Origin: Streptomyces griseicoloratus
Lineage (GTDB): Bacteria; Actinomycetota; Actinomycetes; Streptomycetales; Streptomycetaceae
NCBI RefSeq assembly: GCF_014534645.1
Contig: NZ_JACVQF010000200.1
Coordinates: forward strand, 1 to 64,000
Direction of reading: 5' to 3'
DNA length: 64,000 bases
Shown one piece after another: positions 8,265 to 16,539 of this stretch. Under the pieces are notes generated by a model that did not search any database, had not been told where the DNA came from, and was given only the letters and a program-made list of their open reading frames with translations. Numbering within the stretch: the first letter of the stretch is position 1; the number at the start of each line of letters is the position of its first letter. Made by a program: the position numbers and the translations under genes.

Positions 8265-9266
8265 ATGCGCGTACTGGTCACCGGCGGTGCCGGGTTCATC
8301 GGTTCCCATGTGGTCGCGGCGCTGGCGGCGCGCGGGCACGAGCCGCTCGTGTTCGACGTGCGGGAGGATCCTGTCGCCGACGTGCGGGACCCGGCGGCCG
8401 TCGGGCGCGCCCTGTCCGGTGTGGACGCCGTGTGCCACCAGGCCGCGATGGTCGGGCTCGGCGACGGAGTCGCCGACGCGCCGGAGTACGTCTCGCGCAA
8501 TGATCTCGGCACCGCCGTGCTGGTCGCCGCCATGGCGGAGGCCGGCGTCAGGCGCCTGGTGTTTGCAGGCTCGATGGTCGTCTACGGCGAGGGGCGGTAC
8601 GAATGCCCCCGGCACGGGGTCGTACGGCCCGGGCCGCGTGCCGTCACCGACCTCGACGCGGGCCGCTTCGAGCCCGTGTGCCCGGTGGGCGGGGAGGATC
8701 TGACTCCCGGGCTGGTCGGCGAGGACACCCCGCCCGATCCGCGGAACGTGTACGCGGTGACCAAGCTCGCCCAGGAGCATCTGGCCGCTGTCTGGGCCCG
8801 CTGCACCGGCGGGTCGGCGGTGTCACTGCGTTACCACAACGTGTACGGGCCCGGAATGCCCCGCGACACCCCGTATGCCGGGGTCGCCTCCTTCTTCCGC
8901 TCGGCACTCGCCCGGGGCGAGGCACCACGGGTCTTCGAGGACGGACGACAGCGACGGGACTTCCTGCACGTGCGGGACGTGGCCTCCGCCAACGTATCCG
9001 CACTCGAGGCGACGACGCCGGCCGGTGTGCTCACGGCGTACAACACCGGGAGCGGCGAGCCTCACACCGTCGGCGAGATGGCCCGGGCGCTGGCTGCCGC
9101 GTACGGCGGACCCGAGCCCGTCGTCACCGGCGAGTACCGGCTCGGGGACGTGCGGCACATCACCGCCGACTCGTCGCGACTGCGGGCCGAGCTGGGGTGG
9201 AGGCCGCAGGTCGGGTTCCCGGAGGGGATGCGGGAGTTCGCGCGGACCGGACTGCGCGGGGACTGA
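8265..9266 (+). CDS. NAD-dependent epimerase/dehydratase (extended SDR)
   Basis: A 333-residue extended short-chain dehydrogenase of the type that epimerises or dehydrates nucleotide sugars. The NAD-binding G-G-A-G-F-I-G lies at residues 7-13, catalytic Y163-A-V-T-K167 is intact, and the substrate-binding part shows R-Y-H-N-V-Y-G-P-G and a conserved D-G-x-Q-x-R-D-F-L-H-V-x-D segment. Start ATG at 8265. It heads a run of sugar-related plus-strand genes (glycosyltransferase at 9612, TIGR04282 transferase at 10313), so it may supply the activated sugar used there. UDP-glucose 4-epimerase-like activity is possible but not assured. Confidence 0.9.
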   Translation: MRVLVTGGAGFIGSHVVAALAARGHEPLVFDVREDPVADVRDPAAVGRALSGVDAVCHQAAMVGLGDGVADAPEYVSRNDLGTAVLVAAMAEAGVRRLVFAGSMVVYGEGRYECPRHGVVRPGPRAVTDLDAGRFEPVCPVGGEDLTPGLVGEDTPPDPRNVYAVTKLAQEHLAAVWARCTGGSAVSLRYHNVYGPGMPRDTPYAGVASFFRSALARGEAPRVFEDGRQRRDFLHVRDVASANVSALEATTPAGVLTAYNTGSGEPHTVGEMARALAAAYGGPEPVVTGEYRLGDVRHITADSSRLRAELGWRPQVGFPEGMREFARTGLRGD

Positions 9267-9611
9267 GCGCTGCGACGACGCGGGCAGCGGCATGCCGAAG
9301 CGGCAGCCGCCGAGACCCTGCGTACGCAGGCGCGGACCTGTGCGCCGCAGGGGTCCGTCGGACGCTGGCGAGCCTCAGGCCATGCCCGCCGGGGTGTCCG
9401 GCGTGGGCGTCCGGGTGCGTGTGCCGCGCCGCCCTGTCTCGCAGACGCGCGGCGGGTCCTCCCCGGGGGCACGGCCCCGGCTGCACCTCACCGACAGCGT
9501 CACGCCTTGGAGGGACCGCCGGGTGGCGTTGCCCAGCAGTCGGCGCGCGGCCTGCGCGTTCCACAAGAGCGCGAGTCTGAAATGCCCGCCTTTCGCCCGT
9601 AGGGTGGAAGC
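9267..9611. other. Gap between epimerase and glycosyltransferase
   Basis: I see no gene here. Frames are Arg/Pro/Gly-rich shadows. The last 20 bases provide the weak ribosome binding site AGGGTGGAAG for the GTG start at 9612. A promoter for the downstream genes may lie here, but I cannot point to one. Confidence 0.5.
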
Positions 9612-10316
9612 GTGACGCTGACACCTTCGGACGTCGACGTGGTGCTGCCGTGCCTGAACGAGGCCGGGGCCCTTCCCTGGGTGCTCGAACGGATCCCGCC
9701 CGGCTGGCGCGCCCTCGTCGTCGACAACGGCTCCACCGACGGCTCGGCCGAGGTCGCCCGCGCGTCCGGCGTGACCGTCGTCCACGAGCCGCGGCAGGGC
9801 TTCGGCGCTGCCTGCCACGCCGGGCTGACCGCCGCCACCGCCGACATCGTGTGCTTCTGCGACTGTGACGGCTCACTCGACCCGTCGCTCCTCGTTCCCT
9901 TCGTCCGCGAGGTGCGCGACGGCCGGGCAGACCTGGTGCTCGGCCGACGGCGTCCACGAGGCCGGGGCACGTGGCCCGCGCACGCCCGCGCGGGCAACCT
10001 CGCGCTGACGAGGATGCTGCGTCGCCGCACCGGGCTTCGGCTGCACGATCTCGGACCCCTGCGCGCCGCCCGTCGGGAGCCGCTGTTGGCCCTCGGCCTC
10101 ACCGACCGGCGCAGCGGCTACCCACTCCAGATGGTCGTCCGCGCGGCCGACGCCGGCTGGCGGGTCACCGAGCACGACGTGCCGTACCTGCCGCGCACTG
10201 GAGCCTCCAAGGTGACCGGCACCTGGCGCGGTACCTGGCAGGCGGTGCGGGACATGAGCCGCTGCCTGGCCGAGTCCCCGATCACCACTCCGGCCGGCGG
10301 AAGGACCGTACGGTGA
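9612..10316 (+). CDS. Glycosyltransferase family 2
   Basis: A 234-residue GT-A fold transferase of the DPM/DPG synthase-like kind. The N-terminus (D-V-D-V-V-L-P-C-L-N-E) is the classic nucleotide-sugar entry, V-V-D-N-G-S-T-D-G-S follows near residue 40, and F-C-D-C-D-G-S-L-D near 80-88 supplies the DxD metal site. There is no membrane anchor. GTG start at 9612. Its stop overlaps the GTG of the next gene in GTGA, so the two are translationally coupled. The acceptor is likely a lipid phosphate or a small metabolite; unknown. Confidence 0.88.
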   Translation: MTLTPSDVDVVLPCLNEAGALPWVLERIPPGWRALVVDNGSTDGSAEVARASGVTVVHEPRQGFGAACHAGLTAATADIVCFCDCDGSLDPSLLVPFVREVRDGRADLVLGRRRPRGRGTWPAHARAGNLALTRMLRRRTGLRLHDLGPLRAARREPLLALGLTDRRSGYPLQMVVRAADAGWRVTEHDVPYLPRTGASKVTGTWRGTWQAVRDMSRCLAESPITTPAGGRTVR

Positions 10317-10954
10317 CCACGCTTCTCGTCATCGCCAAGGAGCCGCGGCCCGGCCGGGTCAAGACCCGGCTCACCCCGCAGTTCACCCCCTCGGAGGCGG
10401 CAGAGCTGGCCGCGGCGGCCCTCGCGGACACCCTGCGCGCCGTGGCGGCCGCACCCGCCTCCCGGCGCGTCCTTGTCCTGGACGGCTCCCCGGGGCCCTG
10501 GCTGCCGCCGGGCTTCGATGTCGTACCGCAGTGCGCCGGGGGTCTGGACGAGCGGCTCGCGGACGCGTTCGCGCACTGCGACGGCCCCTCCCTGCTCATC
10601 GGCATGGACACCCCGCAGGTGACGCCGGAGCTGCTTACCGTGGACTTCGCTGACTTCGACGCCTGCTTCGGCCCGGCCGAGGACGGCGGTTTCTGGGCCC
10701 TCGGCCTGGCGCACCCCGATCCTGCCCTGACGCGCGGGGTTCCCATGTCCACGCCACGCACAGGGGCTGCCCAACGGGACCGGCTCGTCACCGCGGGCCT
10801 TCGGGTGCGTGACCTGCCGCGCCTGCGCGACGTCGACACGCCTGCGGACGCCCACGCCGTCGCCGCCCTGGTTCCGTACGGCCGCTTCGCGGCCAGGCTG
10901 GCCCGGTGCACGGCGGTGACGGGGCCGGGTCCGCGCCCGGCCGCACGCCGATGA
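10313..10954 (+). CDS. TIGR04282/DUF2064 family glycosyltransferase-like protein
   Basis: A 213-residue GT-A-like protein of the TIGR04282 (DUF2064) family, whose better-known members sit in arsenosugar and radical-SAM neighbourhoods. The nucleotide-binding N-terminus (L-L-V-I-A-K-E-P-R-P-G-R-V-K-T-R-L) and I-G-M-D-T-P-Q and P-A-E-D-G-G-F-W-A-L-G segments are diagnostic. The start is the GTG at 10313, overlapping the preceding stop by 4 bases; the longer frame upstream is a shadow of the glycosyltransferase. A GT2 plus DUF2064 pair beside a molybdopterin oxidoreductase recurs in actinobacteria as I recall. No arsenic gene is visible here, so a nucleotidyl- or glycosyltransferase role is inferred. 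Confidence 0.85.
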   Translation: MTTLLVIAKEPRPGRVKTRLTPQFTPSEAAELAAAALADTLRAVAAAPASRRVLVLDGSPGPWLPPGFDVVPQCAGGLDERLADAFAHCDGPSLLIGMDTPQVTPELLTVDFADFDACFGPAEDGGFWALGLAHPDPALTRGVPMSTPRTGAAQRDRLVTAGLRVRDLPRLRDVDTPADAHAVAALVPYGRFAARLARCTAVTGPGPRPAARR

Positions 10955-10997
10955 GCGCGACGCCCGCCGCCGCGCCGGCGCCCGGGCCGCCGCCCGG

Positions 10998-11474
10998 TCA
11001 GCGGGCGGCCGGCGGTCGGTGCTGCGCCGCCCTGCGCACCCGCAGCGCCAGCAACAGCGCCGAGCCGCCGAAGAGGACTGCGGTGACCAGCAGCCAGCGG
11101 GCGAGGAAGACGTCGGCCTGCAGACCGGTGGCAGTCCGGTAGCGCCGGTCCACCCTGCCGCTGATCAGGGGGAACCACACGAGGAGGAGCAGTCCGGACA
11201 GGGCCGCCGGCACGCGCACGTACGGCGTCCATTCCCTGCGCCGGACCGCGCCGAGCCCGCCTACGATCGCCCGGTCCGCGATCGTGTACAGCGGCAGCAG
11301 CACGAGATCGTGCAGCAGTGCCAGCCCCACGAACCACAACGCCACGCCGAACCAGTCATCCGCGAGCAGGCGCACACCCGCGTAGGCGGCGAGCGCGAAG
11401 GAGGCCGCGAGCAGGAGCAGTTGCACGGGGCTGCCGAGCGTGATGCGCGGACGCGTCAGGCGGCGTGGCAGCAT
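10998..11474 (-). CDS. Small integral membrane protein
   Basis: A 158-residue membrane protein with about four hydrophobic segments (after residue 15, around 40, 85 and 125) and an Arg-rich C-terminus; no family assigned. I chose the ATG at 11474 because it overlaps the stop of the upstream oxidoreductase gene in an ATGA, the usual sign of translational coupling; an in-frame ATG at 11507 would add 11 residues. Coupling to a membrane-anchored molybdopterin enzyme suggests it helps anchor or mature that enzyme, or passes electrons with it. That role is inference. Confidence 0.75.
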   Translation of the reverse strand: MLPRRLTRPRITLGSPVQLLLLAASFALAAYAGVRLLADDWFGVALWFVGLALLHDLVLLPLYTIADRAIVGGLGAVRRREWTPYVRVPAALSGLLLLVWFPLISGRVDRRYRTATGLQADVFLARWLLVTAVLFGGSALLLALRVRRAAQHRPPAAR

Positions 11475-12712
11475 CAGAGTCCTCTGAACGTCATCCGTGT
11501 CACCCATTTGGTGTTCAGCACACCGGGTGCGGCAGGCACGATGATCCGCGCCGGGTAGCCGTGGTCGGAGGACAGCTCCTCACCGTTGACGTGCAGAGCG
11601 AGCAGGGAACGCGGGTCGGCCACCTGGTTGGCGCGCAGGGCCGCGCTCCGGAAGGCTCCGCGCCGCTGGAGGGACTCGACGAACACGTCCGGCGGATCGT
11701 CGTCATGGCCGACGAGCGCCGCCAGGTCACGCAGCCGTACACCGCGCCACCACTGGTCCGACGTCGACCAGCCCTCCACGCAGGCGATGGGCAGCGCGCC
11801 ACTGTGCTGGGGCAGTTCGGCGAGCTGGGTCCGGCTGAGGCGGACGGTGCCCGTGCGCCCGGTCACGACGAGCCGCCACACGTCCTCGCCCGTCTCCGCC
11901 GCGTCGATCCCGGCGTACACGGCGGTCTTGTTGATCTGGAAACCGTTCGGGCCGCTTCCGGGATCGACGCCGCCGTGCGGTGCGAGGAGGGCGGTGCGCC
12001 GCAGCGGACCGTCGAAGTTCTGTCCCGCCGTCGTCGCGAACAGCAGCAGCGAGGCACCTCCCGTGAACCCCAGGGCGCCCCGCCGGGAGACGGTCGGCTC
12101 GGCTGGGCGCGGAGACACCAGGTCGTTCTTCTCCTCCCGCAGGTGCCGCACGTTGCGCAGTACCGTGGGCATCTTGAGCAGCGCATGGACGACGAACGCC
12201 GCGAAGAACACCCAGGCACCGTAGAAGTGCAGCGGGTAGAAGGAGCCGGGGAAGACGTAGTCGAGCTGGACGTTGAGCACACCGGTCACGAACTCGAACA
12301 GCGCGCCGCCCACCAGAAGCACCAGCGAGATCCGCTCCACGGCGTGCGCGAGCGAGCGGGCCGGCGGCAGCGCGAACAGCCTCGGCACCACCGACCACAG
12401 CTTGGCGAGCAGCACGGGGATCATCGTGATGCCCAGGGTGACGTGGACGCCCTGGTTGAGCCGGTACAGCCAGTGCGGGCTGGTCGGCCAGGCAAACAGG
12501 TAGAAGCCGAGGATCCCCTTGTCCGGGGTCTTGTCGTTCACCGGTGAGAGGTTCGGGTTGTAGGCGGCGTACGAGACGAGGCCGGTCACGAACAGCACGG
12601 TGATGCCGACGAGCAGGACGAGGCCCAGCACCGACGTCAACCAGGGCCCGCGCAGGGGGCTGCGCCAGAAGCCGGGCGAGGAGGGAAGCCGTGGGGCGTC
12701 GGGGTCGCGCAT
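11474..12712 (-). CDS. Molybdopterin-dependent oxidoreductase with membrane cytochrome-like N-terminus
   Basis: A 412-residue two-part protein. Residues about 25-175 contain four to five membrane helices with several His residues (H-W-L-Y, G-V-H-V-T-L, P-L-H-F-Y-G, V-V-H-A-L-L), resembling a cytochrome b561-type haem anchor. Residues about 190-412 are a sulfite-oxidase-like Moco domain: the I-A-C-V-E-G-W-S motif supplies the molybdenum-ligating Cys, and D-H-G-Y-P-A-R-I-I-V-P near the C-terminus is characteristic. It likely oxidises or reduces a small substrate at the outer membrane face and passes electrons through its own anchor. Start ATG at 12712. Its stop overlaps the membrane protein gene at 11474. 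Confidence 0.88.
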   Translation of the reverse strand: MRDPDAPRLPSSPGFWRSPLRGPWLTSVLGLVLLVGITVLFVTGLVSYAAYNPNLSPVNDKTPDKGILGFYLFAWPTSPHWLYRLNQGVHVTLGITMIPVLLAKLWSVVPRLFALPPARSLAHAVERISLVLLVGGALFEFVTGVLNVQLDYVFPGSFYPLHFYGAWVFFAAFVVHALLKMPTVLRNVRHLREEKNDLVSPRPAEPTVSRRGALGFTGGASLLLFATTAGQNFDGPLRRTALLAPHGGVDPGSGPNGFQINKTAVYAGIDAAETGEDVWRLVVTGRTGTVRLSRTQLAELPQHSGALPIACVEGWSTSDQWWRGVRLRDLAALVGHDDDPPDVFVESLQRRGAFRSAALRANQVADPRSLLALHVNGEELSSDHGYPARIIVPAAPGVLNTKWVTRMTFRGL

Positions 12713-12827
12713 GTGCTGACCGTAGGCCCGAAGCCCCCGGCGTCCGGGTGCTCTGCCCTTGACGAAACGCTGACATCGGCCCGGACGGCGGTCCGTGACC
12801 GGTCGGACGGCCTAGCGTTCCGGTGTG

Positions 12828-14213
12828 ATGCGCACCACACCCCCCGCCGAGGCCGGCCCCGCGGACCCCGGTGTGCCCCGCGGGCTGCGCCGTGACCTGT
12901 ACGCCGCCGGGGCCGCCGTACTGCTGGTGGCGGCGGCCGCGCTGGTGGGCCACCACATCCAGGGGACCAGCCGTACGCTCTTCGTCGACAGTCCCCCGCT
13001 GCTGGCCTCCTGGGACCCCCACCTGGGCCCCGGCAGCCCGGCGGCCGTCCTGGTGGCCGTCGCCACCGTGGCGTACGGTCCCGCTCTCGCGGCCCGTCTG
13101 CCCTGGCGGGCCCTGCTCACCCTGGCGTGGGGCACGTCCATGGCGTGGATCTTCTCCCTCGCCCTGATCGACGGCTGGCACCGAGGCATCGCACGCAGGC
13201 TCACCACCCGCCACGAGTACCTCCAGGTGATCGACCGCTTCCACGACGTCCCGGCGACGCTGCGCGACTTCACCCGGCACATCCTGCTCGGCTCCCCCGA
13301 CCACTGGCCCGCCCACATCGCCGGCCACCCGCCCGCGGCCCCGCTCACCTTCGTCCTGCTCGACCGATTCGGGCTGCGGGGCGGGGGCTGGGCCGGGGTG
13401 TGGTGCGTCACCGCCGGGGCGGCGGCCTGCGCAGCCGTGCTGATCACGATCCGTGCCCTCGCCGACGAATCCCTCGCCCGCAGGGCAGCTCCCTTCCTCG
13501 TCCTGGCCCCCGCCGCCGTGTGGATGGGCGCCTCCGCCGACGCGTACTTCGCGGCGGTCGCGGCATGGGCGGTGGCGCTGCTGGCGCTGGCGGTCACCGG
13601 GCGGTCCCTGTGGTGCGCGGGGGCGTCCGGGCTGCTGTTCGGTGTGGCCTGCTACCTGTCGTACGGCCTCACGCTCGTCGCGCTGATCGCGGCGGCGGTG
13701 CTGGTGCTCGGCCGGCACGGGATCCGGACGCACCCCGCCGTGCTGGTACCGCTGGTGACCGGACTGGCCGTGGTCCCGTCGGCATTCACGCTCGCCGGAT
13801 TCAACTGGTGGGAGGCCTACCAGCTGCTGGTCACGCGCTACTACCAGGGCGTGGGCGGCATCCGCCCCTACAGCTACTGGGTGTGGGCCAACCCGGCGTG
13901 CACGGTGCTCATCACGGGCCTGGCCACGGTGGCGGGCCTGCGGCGGACCGGCGCGGTACTCGTCCGCCGCCACGCCGGTGCCCCCGACCGGGCCGCCGAG
14001 GTGCGTCTGTCGATCCTCGTGTCCGCCGCCCTCCTCGCCCTGCTGGTCGCCGACCTGTCCGGTATGAGCAAGGCGGAGACGGAGCGCATCTGGCTGCCCT
14101 TCGCTCTGTGGCTGCTCCCGGCATGCGCGCTCCTTCCTCGCGCCCGCCCCTGGCTCACCGCCCAAGCGGTGCTCGCGCTGCTCCTCAATCATCTGCTGCT
14201 CACCGGGTGGTGA
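12828..14213 (+). CDS. Polytopic membrane protein, possible glycosyltransferase of GT-C type
   Basis: A 461-residue integral membrane protein with roughly ten hydrophobic helices, ending in charged loops and a Leu-rich tail. Between early helices lies a long outward loop (D-G-W-H-R-G, H-E-Y-L, H-I-A-G-H-P-P-A-A-P), which resembles the substrate loop of GT-C mannosyl/arabinosyltransferases. Divergent from the molybdopterin enzyme with about 115 bases between starts, and downstream of cytosolic glycosyltransferase genes, it could use a lipid-linked sugar. The ATG at 12828 is chosen; a GTG directly before it is equally possible. No catalytic Asp pair is certain, so activity is inferred. Confidence 0.75.
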   Translation: MRTTPPAEAGPADPGVPRGLRRDLYAAGAAVLLVAAAALVGHHIQGTSRTLFVDSPPLLASWDPHLGPGSPAAVLVAVATVAYGPALAARLPWRALLTLAWGTSMAWIFSLALIDGWHRGIARRLTTRHEYLQVIDRFHDVPATLRDFTRHILLGSPDHWPAHIAGHPPAAPLTFVLLDRFGLRGGGWAGVWCVTAGAAACAAVLITIRALADESLARRAAPFLVLAPAAVWMGASADAYFAAVAAWAVALLALAVTGRSLWCAGASGLLFGVACYLSYGLTLVALIAAAVLVLGRHGIRTHPAVLVPLVTGLAVVPSAFTLAGFNWWEAYQLLVTRYYQGVGGIRPYSYWVWANPACTVLITGLATVAGLRRTGAVLVRRHAGAPDRAAEVRLSILVSAALLALLVADLSGMSKAETERIWLPFALWLLPACALLPRARPWLTAQAVLALLLNHLLLTGW

Positions 14214-14271
14214 CCCGGTGCCCGTTGAGCCAGTCCGAGGCGGCGCAGCCGGGCGTGGGGCGCTGCTCGGT

Positions 14272-15198
14272 CTATCGGGCCGTCTGCGTAGCGGTGAACC
14301 GTTCGACGGCGTCCCAGAGTTCGCGCTCACGCTGTGGGTCGTACGACTCCTCCGACGAGCGGGCCGCACTGCCGCGGTCGACGTAGGACCCGGTCGGTGC
14401 CCTGGTCGTGCCGAGAACGACGTCGGCGAGGTAGCGGCCCGCGGCACTACGGCTGGTGGCGAACGGCGTGAGGGCCATCACCGGCAGGATGCGCGCCATC
14501 GCGAACCGGGCGACGGGACCCGCGTCACGGGCGAGGCCGGTGCCGGGAACGAACCCCGGGTTGTAGGCGACGGCGTCGATCCCGGCCGGCAGCCGGCGCG
14601 CGTACTCGTGCACGAGGTGGATCGTGGCCAGCTTGCTCGTCGAGTACGCGGTGCGCCCGGCGGCCGCGGTGTGCGGCTCGGGGAAGGCGCCCGTGCGGGC
14701 GAGGACATCCGGGGACTGCCAGGCCGGGCCGGGCACCATGCCCATGTTGTGCTTGAAGTCGCCGAAGTGGGTGTCACTGGCGGTGATCACGATCCGGGCG
14801 GGAGCCGCGAAACGGTCCTGGAGCAGTCGCACGAACAGGTGGTTGGCGAGCACGTTGACGGCGAAGGTGGACTCGAACCCGTCGGGTCCCTCGGTCAGCG
14901 CGTTCGTGTACTGCACGCCCGCGTTGCCTACGAGGCCGCTCAGCGGCGGGAGTTCACCGCCGTCGAGGCGGTCACGGATCGCGGTGGCGGCCTCGCGGAC
15001 GCTCTGAAGCGAGCCGAGGTCCGCCGAGACGTACGAGACCGTGTGCCCGCCCGTGGCGAGTTCCGCGGCAAGCTGTGCGCCGGAGGATCCGCGGGCCACG
15101 ACGACGAGGTGTGCGTCAGGCGCCCGGCGCAGGATGTGCTCCGCGGCGACGCGGCCGATCCCACGGCTCGCGCCGGTCATCACGATGGTGTGCTGCAC
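14272..15198 (-). CDS. Short-chain dehydrogenase/reductase (SDR)
   Basis: A 308-residue SDR with the cofactor motif T-G-A-S-R-G-I-G at residues 8-15, the N-A-G motif near 92-94, and the catalytic pair Y185-S-T-S-K189, so it should be an active NAD(P)H-dependent oxidoreductase. The start is the GTG at 15198, six bases after AAGGAG; an ATG 150 bases upstream would add a non-SDR leader that runs across the divergent promoter. The protochlorophyllide-reductase-like insert (D-F-K-H-N-M-G-M) is present. It is divergent from the XRE regulator at 15347, which very likely represses it. The substrate is unknown. Confidence 0.88.
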   Translation of the reverse strand: MQHTIVMTGASRGIGRVAAEHILRRAPDAHLVVVARGSSGAQLAAELATGGHTVSYVSADLGSLQSVREAATAIRDRLDGGELPPLSGLVGNAGVQYTNALTEGPDGFESTFAVNVLANHLFVRLLQDRFAAPARIVITASDTHFGDFKHNMGMVPGPAWQSPDVLARTGAFPEPHTAAAGRTAYSTSKLATIHLVHEYARRLPAGIDAVAYNPGFVPGTGLARDAGPVARFAMARILPVMALTPFATSRSAAGRYLADVVLGTTRAPTGSYVDRGSAARSSEESYDPQRERELWDAVERFTATQTAR

Positions 15199-15293
15199 GG
15201 GAGGCTCCTTCACTGGTGGGCCGATGGCGCCCGGCTCGGGCGCATCTCCACGTTCGCCGCCCTGGCCGACGCCGGCCAGTGCCGTCCCCGTCA

Positions 15294-15314
15294 CTAGGAC
15301 TGGTGGTACCCAGG
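15294..15314. promoter_or_regulatory. Candidate operator between SDR and XRE regulator genes
   Basis: CTAGGACTGGTGGTACCCAG, starting at 15294, contains CTGG-N6-CCAG with dyad symmetry and sits in the 148-base divergent promoter. The related CTGG...CCAG element next to the other XRE/MmyB-type regulator (2733-2770) suggests a shared recognition style. Binding is inferred. Confidence 0.4.
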
Positions 15315-15346
15315 CTCGTCCGGCGCCGTACGGCGAGAATGAATCC

Positions 15347-16213
15347 ATGGTTTCCTCCCGCTCCGCGTTCGCCGCACTCCTGCGCGCCTGGCGCGACCGT
15401 CTCTCCCCGGCCGACGCCGGATTCGCCGTGACGGACCGCCGTCGGGCGCCGGGACTGCGCCGCGAGGAGCTGGCGCAGCTGGCCGGGCTCTCCGTCGACT
15501 ACATCCTGCGTCTGGAGCAGGGGCGTGCGAAGAACCCCTCGGCCCAGGTGGTCGGGGCCCTCGCCCGGGCCCTTCAGCTCTCACGGGCCGAGCGCGACCA
15601 GCTGTACCGCGGCGCCGGGCTCCTGCCGCCCCAGGACGGGACGGTCAGCGCCCACGTGCCCGCGGGGATCCAACGGCTCGCCGCCCGCCTGGGTGACGTC
15701 CCGATCGGGGTGTTCACCGCCGACTGGACCCTGGTGTGGTGGAACACCACGTGGAGTGCCCTGCACGGTGACCCCGCCGTCCTGCCGCCCGCCGAACGGA
15801 ACCTCGCCCGCGCCCTGTTCGGCAACGGTGCCGCTCACGCCTCGATGCTGCCCATGCAGTCCGAACACGGACAGGATGCCTTTGAGGCGTCGATCGTCGC
15901 TGACCTCAAGGACGCCGTGTCCCGCTATCCCGGGGACGCTCGGCTCGATCGTCTCGTGAGGGAGCTGCGAGGCGCATCCGACGCGTTCGCTCGTCTCTGG
16001 GCCACGCGGACGGCCGCCACCCAGCACACCACCGACCGGAAGACGATTCGGCATCCGGAGGTCGGCGACATCCTGCTCGACTGCGACGTCCTGATCGTCC
16101 CCGGCGCGGACCTGCGCATGGTCACCTACACGGCGGCGACCGGAAGCAGCGACGCGGGCAAGCTCGACCTGCTGCGCGTCACAGGCGGCCGTACCCCCGC
16201 CGAGCCCTCTTGA
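15347..16213 (+). CDS. XRE-family transcriptional regulator with MmyB-like ligand domain
   Basis: A 288-residue regulator of the same family as the one at 2808. The helix-turn-helix spans about residues 8-85 (P-G-L-R-R-E-E-L-A-Q-L-A-G-L, then R-L-E-Q-G-R). The MmyB-like domain follows, with F-T-A-D-W-T-L-V-W-W-N and P-A-E-R-N signatures, and a C-terminal L-I-V-P-G-A-D-L-R segment. Start ATG at 15347. The divergent SDR gene is its probable target; in this family the regulator commonly releases the promoter when a small hydrophobic or reactive compound binds. It is convergent with infA and ends before a strong hairpin. Confidence 0.9.
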   Translation: MVSSRSAFAALLRAWRDRLSPADAGFAVTDRRRAPGLRREELAQLAGLSVDYILRLEQGRAKNPSAQVVGALARALQLSRAERDQLYRGAGLLPPQDGTVSAHVPAGIQRLAARLGDVPIGVFTADWTLVWWNTTWSALHGDPAVLPPAERNLARALFGNGAAHASMLPMQSEHGQDAFEASIVADLKDAVSRYPGDARLDRLVRELRGASDAFARLWATRTAATQHTTDRKTIRHPEVGDILLDCDVLIVPGADLRMVTYTAATGSSDAGKLDLLRVTGGRTPAEPS

Positions 16214-16244
16214 CCGGCGGCCACTGGGCGGTTTCGCCATCATC

Positions 16245-16281
16245 GGGGCCCCGGTCACGACAACGCCGTGACCGGGGCCCC
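16245..16281. terminator. Bidirectional hairpin terminator
   Basis: A perfect 15-base-pair stem, GGGGCCCCGGTCACG at 16245-16259 pairing with 16267-16281, with a 7-base loop. It separates the XRE regulator (ends 16213, plus) from infA (ends 16315, minus). Confidence 0.8.
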
Positions 16282-16314
16282 GGGATCAGTTACCGCGGAA
16301 GGTGCCGACCGCCG

Positions 16315-16539
16315 CTAGTTCCGGTACCGGAACACGATCCGGCCGCGCGTCAGGTCGTACGGCGGGAGCTCCACCAGCACCCGGTCTTCCAGCATGATCT
16401 TGATGTAGTTCTTGCGGATCTTCCCGCTGATGTGGGCGAGCACCCGGTGGCCGTTCTCGAGCTCCACGGTGAACATGGCGCTACGCAGGCACTCGACGAC
16501 CTTGCCCTCGACTTCGATGACGTTCTTGTTCTTCGTCAT
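16315..16539 (-). CDS. infA: Translation initiation factor IF-1 (probably a second copy)
   Basis: A 74-residue S1-fold protein that occupies the A-site region of the 30S subunit during initiation. Family hallmarks are present: [48 protein letters not shown]. No ribosomal protein or rpoA gene is near, so this is probably the extra IF-1 gene that Streptomyces often carry rather than the housekeeping copy. Its ATG at 16539 overlaps the stop of the acetyltransferase gene in an ATGA, so its translation is tied to that gene. Confidence 0.93.
   Translation of the reverse strand: MTKNKNVIEVEGKVVECLRSAMFTVELENGHRVLAHISGKIRKNYIKIMLEDRVLVELPPYDLTRGRIVFRYRN

Noticed and set aside
11727-14447. 906-residue minus-strand open frame
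   Set aside because: It covers the antisense of the membrane protein gene and part of the Moco gene in another frame; composition is Arg/Gly/Gln-rich with no domain.
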